From NCBI RefSeq assembly GCF_023897065.1, contig NZ_JAMHIV010000010.1:170868-234867 (forward strand): 64,000 nucleotides of DNA, in the 5' to 3' direction. Shown piece after piece: positions 8,642 through 16,151 of the stretch. Within the stretch, counting starts at the first letter, position 1. Each line of letters begins with the position of its first letter. This stretch comes from Crossiella sp. SN42 (GTDB lineage: Bacteria > Actinomycetota > Actinomycetes > Mycobacteriales > Pseudonocardiaceae). The position numbers were made by a program, and so were the translations under genes. The notes beneath the pieces were generated by a model. The model was given only the letters and a program-made list of their open reading frames with translations. It was not told where the DNA came from and made no database searches.

Positions 8642-9849
8642 AGCCGCCATCGAACCGGAAGCTCCCGCAGTCCGCCCACCGCGAGTCCCTCGACCTTGCG
8701 CAGCTCGGCCACTGGCACGGCCAGCTCCAGGGAGGGCAGCCTGCGCAGCAGCACCTCCAGGGTCACCTGCAGCTCGGTGCGGGCCAGCGGCTGGCCCAGG
8801 CAGGCGTGCGCGCCGGCGCCGAAGGCCAGGTGCGGGTTGGGGCTGCGGCCCAGGTCCAGCTCGGAGGCGGCGGTGAAAACGCGCTCGTCCCGGTTGGCCG
8901 CGGCCATGCTGCACACCGCGGTGGTGCCGCTGGGCAGGGTGGTGCCGGCGATCTCGATGTCCTCGGTGAGGTAGCGCGCCATGCCGAAGCCGGCGTTGGC
9001 GTCCAGCCGCAGCGTCTCCTCCACCGCGGTGCGCACCAGCGCGGGCTCGGCCAGCAGCCGCTCCCAGTGCCGCCGGTCGGCCAGCAGCATCGCGGTCATC
9101 TTGACGATCATGTTCGCGGTGGTCTCGTGCCCGGCGATCAACAGGCCCATGCCGGTGGCGATCAGCGCCGGATCGGACATCGGCGCGCCGTCCGGGCCGG
9201 TCTCCGCGATGAGGGCGCTGAGCAGGTCATCGCCGGGCTCGGCGCGCTTGGCCGTGATGTGCGTGGCCATGTACCCGGCGAACTCCGCCTGGGCCAGGTC
9301 CATCTCGGCCTGGGTGTAGCGGGTCATGCTCAGCAGCGCGTCCGACCAGTGCGCGAAGCGGTCCCGGTCGGCATCCGGCACGCCGAGCAGGTCGCAGATC
9401 ACCCACACCGGCAGCGGGAAGCCCAGCGCCGCCTTGAGATCCGCGGGCGAGCCCTTGGCCACCATGTCGTCCACCAGCTGCTCGGCCATCGCCTCGATGG
9501 CGGGCCGCAGCGCGTTCATCCGCTTGGCGGTGAACCACTTGCCGATCATGCGCCGCCAGCGCAGGTGTCCCTCGCCGTGCTGGGGGAGCACAGTGGACAT
9601 CTCGCTGTTGAACAGCCCGCCGGACTCGGTGTCGGCGACGCGGGCCGCGTTGTCCGCCGCGGTCGGCCTGGTGAACCTGGGGTCGGCCAGCACGCTCTTG
9701 ACGTCCTCGTAGCGGGTGACCAGCGTGGCCTCGTCGCCGCTGGCCAGTCGCACCTTGGCCACCGGGCAGCGGTTCTGGTAGTCGGCCCACTCGGCGGGTG
9801 GCTCCAGGGCGGCGTCGGTCTCGAACGGGAAGCGGGGCAGCTGGGTCAT
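8638..9849 (-). CDS. cytochrome P450
   Basis: P450 of 403 residues starting MTQLPRFPFETDAALEPP. Haem loop HLAFGAGAHACLGQPLAR, I-helix AGHETTANM and K-helix EETLRLD are all intact. It is the first gene of the P450-TetR-ferredoxin-P450 set, 31 bases after the anti-sigma gene. A weak promoter (TTGACT, 17 bases, CATGCT on the minus strand) would put the transcript start at or near the ATG, allowing leaderless translation. The N-terminal sequence differs clearly from the other P450, so the two are not a recent duplication. Confidence 0.93.
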   Translation of the reverse strand: MTQLPRFPFETDAALEPPAEWADYQNRCPVAKVRLASGDEATLVTRYEDVKSVLADPRFTRPTAADNAARVADTESGGLFNSEMSTVLPQHGEGHLRWRRMIGKWFTAKRMNALRPAIEAMAEQLVDDMVAKGSPADLKAALGFPLPVWVICDLLGVPDADRDRFAHWSDALLSMTRYTQAEMDLAQAEFAGYMATHITAKRAEPGDDLLSALIAETGPDGAPMSDPALIATGMGLLIAGHETTANMIVKMTAMLLADRRHWERLLAEPALVRTAVEETLRLDANAGFGMARYLTEDIEIAGTTLPSGTTAVCSMAAANRDERVFTAASELDLGRSPNPHLAFGAGAHACLGQPLARTELQVTLEVLLRRLPSLELAVPVAELRKVEGLAVGGLRELPVRWRL

Positions 9850-9877
9850 GCCACCAGCATGGCCGCGAACTCGAAGT

Positions 9878-9895
9878 AAGTCAATCAGCTGACTT
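9878..9895. promoter_or_regulatory. palindrome, candidate TetR operator
   Basis: AAGTCAATCAGCTGACTT has 6-base arms AAGTCA/TGACTT around a centre that contains TCAGCTGA; imperfect symmetry extends outward through AAGTA and TAACTT. It lies directly upstream of the first P450 gene, overlaps a possible -35 (TTGACT, minus strand) and covers the stop codon of the anti-sigma gene. Size and position suit a TetR dimer, presumably the one encoded at 7991-8641. Confidence 0.55.
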
Positions 9896-10279
9896 AACTT
9901 GGCGGGGTGGGCGCGGGGGCACGAGCCAGGTGGCCACCAGCGCCCCGGCCAGAAACCCGGCGAGCACTGCGGTCAAGACTCCGGCGGGCACTGCGGTCAC
10001 CAGCCCGGCGGTGCCGAACCTGGCCCGCCGGACCTTGCGCGCCGCGCGGACCGGCCGGGCTTCCGGCGGCGCGGGACCGGCCGGATCGAGCAGTTCGGCC
10101 GCCTGCTCCCTGGCCACCAAGGCGAGCAGGCCGGGCAGCCCGGCGGACCCGGCGACCGCGCGGGCGCACGGCAGGCAGGCGTGCAGGTGTCCTTCGTAGT
10201 CCCGGCGCTCGGCGTGCGAGAGCGCGCCCAGCAGGTAGGCGGCGTCCCAGTCCCGGTACGGGTCGGCTGGTGGCGTCAC
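9881..10279 (-). CDS. zinc-finger anti-sigma factor (membrane)
   Basis: Protein of 132 residues. The N-terminal part has the ZAS signature HxxxCxxC (HLHACLPC, around residues 29-36) preceded by AAYLLGALSHAERRDYEGH, as in RsrA/RslA-type anti-sigma factors. One membrane helix lies near the C-terminus (LVTAVPAGVLTAVLAGFLAG). GTG 10279 overlaps the sigma-factor stop (GTGA). It should hold the neighbouring ECF sigma factor at the membrane until a redox or envelope signal releases it. The stop codon falls inside the operator-like palindrome in front of the P450. Confidence 0.88.
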   Translation of the reverse strand: MTPPADPYRDWDAAYLLGALSHAERRDYEGHLHACLPCARAVAGSAGLPGLLALVAREQAAELLDPAGPAPPEARPVRAARKVRRARFGTAGLVTAVPAGVLTAVLAGFLAGALVATWLVPPRPPRQVKSAD

Positions 10280-10785
10280 CGGCTGGTCAGCCCCTTCTCC
10301 CGGAGGGCGCGGCGCAACGCGCGCAGGCCGTAGTGCAGGCGGGAGCGCACGGTGCCCTGCGGCACCGCCAGGTCCACCGCGAGCTCGGCCACCGAGTGCC
10401 CGAGGTAGAACGCGCGGATGATGACCGTGCGGTGCTCGGCGGTCAGCTGGGTCAGCACCTCGGTGATCACCCAGGCGTCCAGCACCGAGTCGGTCTGGTC
10501 GGGGCGCGGCGGGTCGGGCACCTTGGCCGCGCGCACCTCCCGCCGCGAGTGCGCGCTGCGGCGCTCGTCGATGACCACGTTGCGCGCCACCCGGAACAGC
10601 CAGGCCCGCGCCGCGGACTCGCCCTGGTCCAGCACCGCGGGGCTGCGCCACAGCCGCAGCAGGCTCTCCTGCACGACGTCCTGGGAGAGCTGTTCGTCGC
10701 CGGTCAGCCGCAGCGCGAAGCGCCACAGCGCGGGCGCGTGGCGGTCGTGCACCAGGCGGAGCAGCTCCGCCGCCGTGGTGCTCAC
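10276..10785 (-). CDS. ECF RNA polymerase sigma factor
   Basis: Group 4 sigma factor of 169 residues. Region 2 is HAPALWRFALRLTGDEQLSQDVVQESLLRLWR with AWLFRVARNVVIDERR; region 4 is LTAEHRTVIIRAFYLGHSVAELAVDLAVPQGTVRSRLHYGLRAL. There is no extra C-terminal domain. Start GTG 10785 lies one base after the stop of the upstream membrane protein. Similar SigL-type factors in mycobacteria pair with a zinc anti-sigma protein as here. Its targets are unknown, but its place inside the adenylation/reductase/P450 series suggests that the series, or its export functions, are among them. Confidence 0.92.
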   Translation of the reverse strand: MSTTAAELLRLVHDRHAPALWRFALRLTGDEQLSQDVVQESLLRLWRSPAVLDQGESAARAWLFRVARNVVIDERRSAHSRREVRAAKVPDPPRPDQTDSVLDAWVITEVLTQLTAEHRTVIIRAFYLGHSVAELAVDLAVPQGTVRSRLHYGLRALRRALREKGLTSR

Positions 10786-10786
10786 C

Positions 10787-12055
10787 TCAGGAGTCCCAGA
10801 TCGCGCCGTAGGCCGGAATCCCTTGGGCCTCAAGGGACTCGACCACATGCCAGGTGGTCTTCCGGTTGGAGATGCAGATGACCGCCTCCGCGCCGGACTC
10901 CCGGTGCGCGCGCAGCGCCAGCTCGACCAGGTCGGGCTTGCCGTCCCGGTCGGTGTCCCAGATGATCGCCTCCGGCTGCACGGACTCGATCTCGGCCACC
11001 AGCGCCTCGCCGTAGGTGCGCACCGGGTTCCTGGTCGACCACACCAGGCGGGCCGGGGTGTCCCCGGCGAGCAGGTGCGGCAGGCACGGCCCGATCCCGC
11101 TGCCGGTGGCCACCCACACCACGCCGCGGAAGAGCCGGTCGATGTTGCCCACGCCCGCGGTCGGGATGCCCTTGACCCACAGGTGCGTGGGTCTGTCGTC
11201 CACCAGCGCGCCGGTCCAGTCACCCGCGCGGGAGATGGTGAGCCGGAAGCCGGAGCGGCCGGGCGCGGGCACGTTGGCGAAGGAATGCCACTCCAGCAAC
11301 GGGTTCCGGCTCACCGCGGTCGACGACCCGGCGAACGGGGTGACGCCGTAGTCGAAGGCCACCAGGGCCACGTGCCGGGACGGCGTGCTGATCCGCACCG
11401 GCACCCGGCGCAGCCGCAGCCAGGGCAGCGCGACGCTGGTCACCACCACCAGCAGGGCCCAGAACGGCGCGGAGCCGAGGAAGTCCCGGCCCTGCGCCTG
11501 CGCCAGCGCGGCCGCCTGCGCGGTGAACAGCACCAGCAGCGCCCAGCCGCCGAAGCGGTGGCAGCGCTCGAACAGGTCGTGCCGGGCGGCGCGCAGCTTC
11601 GGCAGCGCGAACACCACCATGGCGACCAGCAGCACCGCGATGGCCCAGGTGCAGGCCAGCAGCGCCACCGGGCCGCCGCGAGTGGTGATCACCCCGGCCA
11701 GCACGGCGAACCAGGCCGTGCCGGCGATCGCGGCGCCGACGTGCAGGCCGCCGAAGTGGTAGACCTTGCCCAGCGTCCACCGCACCCGCAGCGGCCAGTG
11801 CTTCGGCGCGCTGGTGGCCAGCCGGAACAGCAGGTTGATCACGTGCTGCTGGCGGATCAGCACGGCCAGCAGCAGGTTGCCGAGCACCAGCCACAGCAGC
11901 ACATCGAGGTCGGCGCGCCAGTCGGTGACCAGGGCCAGCACCAGGTTGGCCAGCAACACCGCGGCCAGCAGCCGGTTGTGGTGGGTGAAGGGCCTGCGCC
12001 GCAGCCGGGCGCGCCAGCTCGCCGGGGCGGGGGCCAGGACCGGGGCGGCGCTCAC
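10787..12055 (-). CDS. six-helix membrane protein with ferric-reductase/FNR-like domain
   Basis: Protein of 422 residues. Residues about 25-215 hold six hydrophobic helices with paired His positions (KVYHFGGLHVG near 100, ERCHRFGGW near 163), similar to haem-binding ferric reductase-type membrane domains. The C-terminal half looks like a flavin/NAD(P) oxidoreductase: LEWHSFANVPAPGRSGFRLTISRAGDWT resembles the FAD-binding stretch and VWVATGSGIGP the nucleotide-binding glycine loop. GTG 12055 overlaps the stop of the adenylation gene (GTGA), so the two are made together. I infer a membrane reductase acting on, or powered alongside, the adenylated product; no precise function is recognised. Confidence 0.65.
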   Translation of the reverse strand: MSAAPVLAPAPASWRARLRRRPFTHHNRLLAAVLLANLVLALVTDWRADLDVLLWLVLGNLLLAVLIRQQHVINLLFRLATSAPKHWPLRVRWTLGKVYHFGGLHVGAAIAGTAWFAVLAGVITTRGGPVALLACTWAIAVLLVAMVVFALPKLRAARHDLFERCHRFGGWALLVLFTAQAAALAQAQGRDFLGSAPFWALLVVVTSVALPWLRLRRVPVRISTPSRHVALVAFDYGVTPFAGSSTAVSRNPLLEWHSFANVPAPGRSGFRLTISRAGDWTGALVDDRPTHLWVKGIPTAGVGNIDRLFRGVVWVATGSGIGPCLPHLLAGDTPARLVWSTRNPVRTYGEALVAEIESVQPEAIIWDTDRDGKPDLVELALRAHRESGAEAVICISNRKTTWHVVESLEAQGIPAYGAIWDS

Positions 12056-13581
12056 GCGACGGTCTCCGTCCGCTGGCCGGGCAGCCGGGACAGCAGCGCC
12101 CGCCGGTCCACCTTGCCGCGTTCGGTCAGCGGCAGCCGGTCCACCGGCACGATCAGCGAGGGCACGCAGTAGTAGGGCAGCTGGGCGGCCACCGCGCGGC
12201 GGACCGCCTCCGGCACGGCGGTGGCCGGGCTGACGAACCCGACCAGCCCGCCCTGGTGCAGCACCGCGCTGGCCCGCCGGCAGCCGGGCGCTCGTTCCAG
12301 CGCCGCGGTGACCGCGTCCAGCTCGACCCGGAAACCCTTGACCTTCACCTGGTCGTCGGTGCGCCCGTGGTGTTCCAGCTGGCCGTCGGCGGTCCAGCGG
12401 ACCAGGTCGCGGGTGCGGAACATCAGGCCACCGCCCAGGAACGGGTCGGGGCGGTAGCGCTGCGCGGTGAGGTCGGCGTTGCCGAGGTAGCCGCCGGTGA
12501 CGCAGGCGCCACCGGCCCACATCTCGCCGACCTCGCCGATCCGGCACGGGTTGAGCGCCTCGTCGAGCACGTAGACGGTGGTGTTGGGCACCGGGCGGCC
12601 GATGGTCAGCCTGCCGGTGGCCGGGTCGTAGCGCTGCACGGTGTTGACGATGGTGACCTCGGTGGGGCCGCAGGCGTTGTGGAAGACCGCGGTGCGCGAC
12701 CAGGCGCGGGCCAGCGCGGGCGGGCAGCGTTCACCGGCCACCGCGACCACCCGCACCTGCGGGCAGTCCCTCGGGTCCACAGTGGACAGCACGCCGGGGG
12801 TGGCGATCAGCGCGGTCGCGGTGCGGGCCGCCGCGGTGGGGTCGCCGCCGCGCACCAGCACGCAGCCGCCGTTGGCCAGCGTGCCCAGCACCTCCCACAC
12901 GGCCATGTCGAAGGCGATGTTGAGCAGCTGCGGCACCCGGTCGCCGGGGCCGACGCCGAGCGAGCCCGGCGCGGTGAGCAGGACGTTGCACAGGTTCGCG
13001 TGCGTGACCCTGACCCCGTTGGGCCTGCCGGTGGTGCCCGAGGTGAAGATCACCACCGCGGTCTCGCCGCCGTCGGCGGGCAGGGCCGCGGTCGCGGCGG
13101 GGTGGTCGTCGATCGCGATCACCGTGCCCAGGCCCGCCGGCAGCAGTCCTCGGTGTGCCGTGGTGGTGAGCACGACCTCGATGCCGGCCACCGCGGCGAT
13201 GTGCCGCAGGTGCGGCGGCGGGGTGAGCCGGATGTCCTGCGGCACATAGGCCGCACCGGCTTTGAGCACCGCGAGCATGCCCACCACCATGGCCACCGAC
13301 CTGGTCAGGAACAGCCCGACGTGCGCGCCGGGGCGCACCCCGTGCTCGACGAGCAACCGGGCCAGCGCGGTGGCCCTGCGGTCCAGCTCGGCGTAGGTCA
13401 CCGACTCGCCGAGGTGCTCCACGGCCGGGGCCTGCGGGCAGGCCGCGGCCTGTGCCTGGACCGCGTGGTGGACGCGGGTGAACGGGACTGGTGTGCGTGG
13501 CCCCCAGCCGAAGCGGTCGAAGAGCACGCGCTCGTGCGGGGGCAGGCCGCGCAGGGCAGGGGATTCGACGATCGGGGTCAC
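12052..13581 (-). CDS. stand-alone NRPS-type adenylation enzyme
   Basis: AMP-forming synthetase of 509 residues belonging to the NRPS adenylation family. Core motifs are visible: A2 LKAGAAYVPQD, A3 IFTSGTTGRPNGV, A5 NACGPTE, A7 YRTRD-like FRTRDLVRW, A8 GRTDDQVKVKGFRVEL and A10 LTERGKVDRRALL with the catalytic Lys. It stops after A10: there is no carrier-protein, condensation or thioesterase domain and none is encoded nearby. Start GTG 13581 has GAAAGGA six bases upstream; a GTG at 13611 is possible but lacks a ribosome site. The binding-pocket residues do not let me name the substrate. It probably activates an amino or aryl acid for the membrane reductase or P450s downstream. Confidence 0.85.
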   Translation of the reverse strand: MTPIVESPALRGLPPHERVLFDRFGWGPRTPVPFTRVHHAVQAQAAACPQAPAVEHLGESVTYAELDRRATALARLLVEHGVRPGAHVGLFLTRSVAMVVGMLAVLKAGAAYVPQDIRLTPPPHLRHIAAVAGIEVVLTTTAHRGLLPAGLGTVIAIDDHPAATAALPADGGETAVVIFTSGTTGRPNGVRVTHANLCNVLLTAPGSLGVGPGDRVPQLLNIAFDMAVWEVLGTLANGGCVLVRGGDPTAAARTATALIATPGVLSTVDPRDCPQVRVVAVAGERCPPALARAWSRTAVFHNACGPTEVTIVNTVQRYDPATGRLTIGRPVPNTTVYVLDEALNPCRIGEVGEMWAGGACVTGGYLGNADLTAQRYRPDPFLGGGLMFRTRDLVRWTADGQLEHHGRTDDQVKVKGFRVELDAVTAALERAPGCRRASAVLHQGGLVGFVSPATAVPEAVRRAVAAQLPYYCVPSLIVPVDRLPLTERGKVDRRALLSRLPGQRTETVA

Positions 13582-13613
13582 TCCGGATCCTTTCGCCAGG
13601 CCGGTGGTCACCC

Positions 13614-13723
13614 CGTTCGAACGAGACAGGTCGGGTGAATGTTCAACTAAATCTGCGGAAAACGTTGCCGCGTGGAGAAATTAGCCCGGTCGTGGTCGAA
13701 CGCGGTGTCGAACGCGCGTCGAA
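13614..13723. promoter_or_regulatory. intergenic region with CGTTCGAACG palindrome and three GTCGAA repeats
   Basis: The 173-base gap between the adenylation gene (minus) and the lacI gene end holds a 10-base palindrome CGTTCGAACG (13614-13623), 33 bases upstream of GTG 13581. Further out are three direct copies of GTCGAA (13695-13700, 13707-13712, 13718-13723) spaced 12 and 11 bases apart, about one helical turn. Together they form the only upstream region of the whole eight-gene minus-strand series. No clear -35/-10 was identified. Confidence 0.45.
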
Positions 13724-13754
13724 CAGAAGAGTCCACAATGGACTCCAGGGTGGC

Positions 13755-14765
13755 TCAGGAGCCGGGGCGGCGGCGGTGCGCGCTGGCCCGTTCGGTCAGC
13801 CGCGGCGGCAGCAGGGTCAGCGCGGGCGGCCGGACCCCGGCCAGGCGGGCGGCGAGCAGGTCCACGGCCCTGGCGCCGAGCTCCTCGGCGGGCAGGTGCA
13901 CCGAGGTCAGCCGCGGCGAGGCCCGCTCGGCCAGCTCGTCCGGGCAGATGGCCACCACCGAAAGGTCGGCCGGCACGTCGCGGCCGAGCTCGCGCAGGCA
14001 GGTCAGCACCGAGGGCAGCGCGCCCTCGTTGTGCACCACCAGCGCGGTCAGCCGGGGCTGCTCCTGCAACAGGGCGGCCACCGTGCGCCGCACCGAGGGC
14101 AGCTGCTCGTCGGTGGCCCTGGTCAGCACCGAGACGCCGCGGCGGATCGCGGCCGCGGTGAAGCCTGCCATGGTGCGGTGCGCGTAACCGGCGTCGCGGT
14201 GGTAGACCAGCTGGGGCGAGCCGAGCAGGGCCACGCTGTGGTGCCCGAGGTCGGCCAGGTGGTCCAGGCACAGCGCGCCCGCCGCGGTGAAGTCCAGGTC
14301 CACGCAGGTCAGTCCGGTGGGGTCGACCGGGAAGCCGATCAGCACCGAGGGGCGGTCCATCGCGCGCAGCACCGGCGCCCTGGCATCGCGCAGCTCCACG
14401 TCCATCACCACCAGGCCGTCCACGCCGCTGCGCTGCACCGCCTGGCGCAGGCCCTCCGCGCCGGTGTCCGCGGTGAGCAGCAGCACGTCGTTGCCGTGCC
14501 GGTGCGCGGCGGTGGTCACCGCGCTGACGAAGCGCATCAGCACCGGCAGGTGGGTGCCCGCGCGCAGCGGCGCGACCAGGCCCAGCACCCCGGTCCGGCG
14601 CGCCGCGCCGCGAGGCGGCTGCTGGGTGAGGTAGCCGAGGGCGCGGGCGCTCTCCTCCACCTTGGCCTTGGTGGCCGGGCTGATCGCGCGCTTGCCGGAG
14701 AGCACGTAGGACACCGTGCTCGGGGCGACGCCGGCCCGCCGAGCCACGTCCGCGATGGTGGCCAA
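13755..14765 (-). CDS. LacI-family transcriptional regulator
   Basis: Repressor of 336 residues. The helix-turn-helix is IADVARRAGVAPSTVSYVLSGKRAISPATKAKVEESARALGY, followed by a periplasmic-binding-protein-like sugar domain (LGLVAPLRAG..., CVDLDFTAAG, VVAICPDELAERASP). Start TTG 14765 is chosen: it has GAGGAGG upstream and puts the HTH at the N-terminus; an open frame to 14861 adds an implausible tail. It is divergent from the pectate lyase at 15099 and shares a 333-base regulatory region containing a long TCGA-rich inverted repeat. Its recognition helix is almost the same as that of the LacI protein at 41526, so both may see related operators. Confidence 0.9.
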   Translation of the reverse strand: MATIADVARRAGVAPSTVSYVLSGKRAISPATKAKVEESARALGYLTQQPPRGAARRTGVLGLVAPLRAGTHLPVLMRFVSAVTTAAHRHGNDVLLLTADTGAEGLRQAVQRSGVDGLVVMDVELRDARAPVLRAMDRPSVLIGFPVDPTGLTCVDLDFTAAGALCLDHLADLGHHSVALLGSPQLVYHRDAGYAHRTMAGFTAAAIRRGVSVLTRATDEQLPSVRRTVAALLQEQPRLTALVVHNEGALPSVLTCLRELGRDVPADLSVVAICPDELAERASPRLTSVHLPAEELGARAVDLLAARLAGVRPPALTLLPPRLTERASAHRRRPGS

Positions 14766-14884
14766 CCCGCCCTCCTCGTCACCGCCGTTGGTGCTCTGGG
14801 ACGGTACGGCCGGGCAGGGGGTCCGGCTAGGGCCAACCGTCTTGCCAACGCCCTCCGGCAAGACGGTTTCCAGCCGGCCGGAGC

Positions 14885-14919
14885 CATTTCGACAATTCGA
14901 TTCGAAGGCAATCGAAATG
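14885..14919. promoter_or_regulatory. long inverted repeat with TCGATTCGA core (site A)
   Basis: CATTTCGA (14885-14892) and TCGAAATG (14912-14919) form a perfect inverted repeat around AATTCGATTCGAA (14894-14906). The nine-base core TCGATTCGA recurs in four other intergenic regions of the window. It stands between lacI (start 14765) and the pectate lyase (start 15099), upstream of the lyase promoter. Confidence 0.55.
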
Positions 14920-14958
14920 AGTCATATACGTGATGAGAGAAATCGGCGAATCGGCATG

Positions 14959-14987
14959 TTGACAGCTGGTAAATGCCTCATTACGCT
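14959..14987 (+). promoter_or_regulatory. sigma-70-type promoter for the pectate lyase
   Basis: TTGACA (14959-14964), a 17-base spacer and TACGCT (14982-14987) match a housekeeping actinomycete promoter in an unusually AT-rich stretch. This would give a leader of about 105 bases before ATG 15099. Prediction by eye only. Confidence 0.5.
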
Positions 14988-15098
14988 GCCGGTTGCAGCA
15001 TTTTTTGTCATTATCATTTACCGCCGCTGATTCTCATTCACCGCAGTGGCCGCTGTCTTTTTCCGCTGGCGGTGGCCACCGTTCACGAGAGGAAGCAG

Positions 15099-16058
15099 AT
15101 GTCCCGGACATCCTTACTGAACCGGCGGGCTCCCTGGTCTGCCGCGCTGGTCGTCGCGCTGGCCGTCACCGGCGTGGCAGCGGCCGCGCCTGCCGCCTCG
15201 GCCGCACCGTTCGACCTGGCGGGCTGGGCCACCCAGGGCGGCGGCACCACCGGCGGTGGCGGCGCCACCCCGGTCACCGTCAGCACCGCGGCCGCCTTCA
15301 CCGCCGCGGTCAAGGCCAGCGGTCCCGCGGTGGTCCGCGTCACCGGCACCATCGCGCTGTCCGGCATGGCCGCGGTCAGCTCGGACAAGACCATCATCGG
15401 GGTCGGCTCCGGCGCCACCATCACCGGGCATGGCCTCAACATCTCCAGGTCCGCCAACGTGATCGTGCGCAACCTGAACTTCCGCAACTGGGCCGATGAC
15501 GCGATCAACGTGCAGTACTCCACCCGGGTGTGGATCGACCACAACAGCTTCGCCAGTGGCAAGGACGGCGCGGTCGACGTCAAGCGCGCCTCCGACCTGG
15601 TCACCGTGTCCTGGAACAAGTTCTCCAGCCACGACAAGACGATGCTGCTCGGGCACAGCGACGACAACGGCGGCGAGGACCGGGGCAAGCTCCGGGTGAC
15701 CTACCACCACAACTTCTTCGACGGCACCGGGCAGCGGCACCCCAGGGTGCGCTTCGGCAACCCGGTGCACGTCTACAACAACTACTACGGCGGCGTCACC
15801 GGTTACGGCGTGGCGTCCACCAAGGAAGGCGGCGTGCTGGTCGAAGGCAATTTCTTCGAAAACACCGAGGACCCGTTCCACCTGGGTGAGGGCAGTTCTC
15901 CCGCGGGCACGCTGGTGGCCAGGAACAACCATTTCGTCGGCTCCGGCTCCGGGCAGGCCGGCGGCAGTGTGAAGAGCATTCCCTATTCGTATCAGCTGGA
16001 CCGCGCCAGTGACGTGAAGACGATCGTCCGGAACGGGGCAGGCCCAGGGCGCATCTGA
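15099..16058 (+). CDS. secreted pectate lyase, PL1
   Basis: Exported PL1 right-handed beta-helix enzyme of 319 residues that cleaves polygalacturonate by beta-elimination. The signal peptide covers about residues 1-37 (...APAASAAPF). Family motifs: WIDHNSF, KRASDLVTVSWNKF with the calcium-binding strand, YHHNFFDGTGQRHPRVRFG with the catalytic Arg, and VYNNYYGG. Start ATG 15099 follows GAGAGGAA. No binding module is attached. It leads a plus-strand set with PL10 and GH2 enzymes and is divergent from a LacI regulator; the TCGATTCGA element and promoter upstream suggest substrate-dependent control. Confidence 0.93.
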   Translation: MSRTSLLNRRAPWSAALVVALAVTGVAAAAPAASAAPFDLAGWATQGGGTTGGGGATPVTVSTAAAFTAAVKASGPAVVRVTGTIALSGMAAVSSDKTIIGVGSGATITGHGLNISRSANVIVRNLNFRNWADDAINVQYSTRVWIDHNSFASGKDGAVDVKRASDLVTVSWNKFSSHDKTMLLGHSDDNGGEDRGKLRVTYHHNFFDGTGQRHPRVRFGNPVHVYNNYYGGVTGYGVASTKEGGVLVEGNFFENTEDPFHLGEGSSPAGTLVARNNHFVGSGSGQAGGSVKSIPYSYQLDRASDVKTIVRNGAGPGRI

Positions 16059-16070
16059 GCGCCTGCCCGT

Positions 16071-16115
16071 GCGCTCCGGGGCCGGCGCGGCCGTCGCCCG
16101 CCGTCCCCGGAGCGC
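16071..16115 (+). terminator. hairpin between PL1 and PL10 genes
   Basis: GCGCTCCGGGG (16071-16081) pairs with CCCCGGAGCGC (16105-16115), an 11-base perfect stem with a 23-base GC-rich loop, directly after the pectate lyase stop. No U-run follows. It may end or weaken transcription before the PL10 gene. Confidence 0.45.
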
Positions 16116-16151
16116 CACCGCGTCCATCGCCGGCCACGCACCGGAGGAGCC

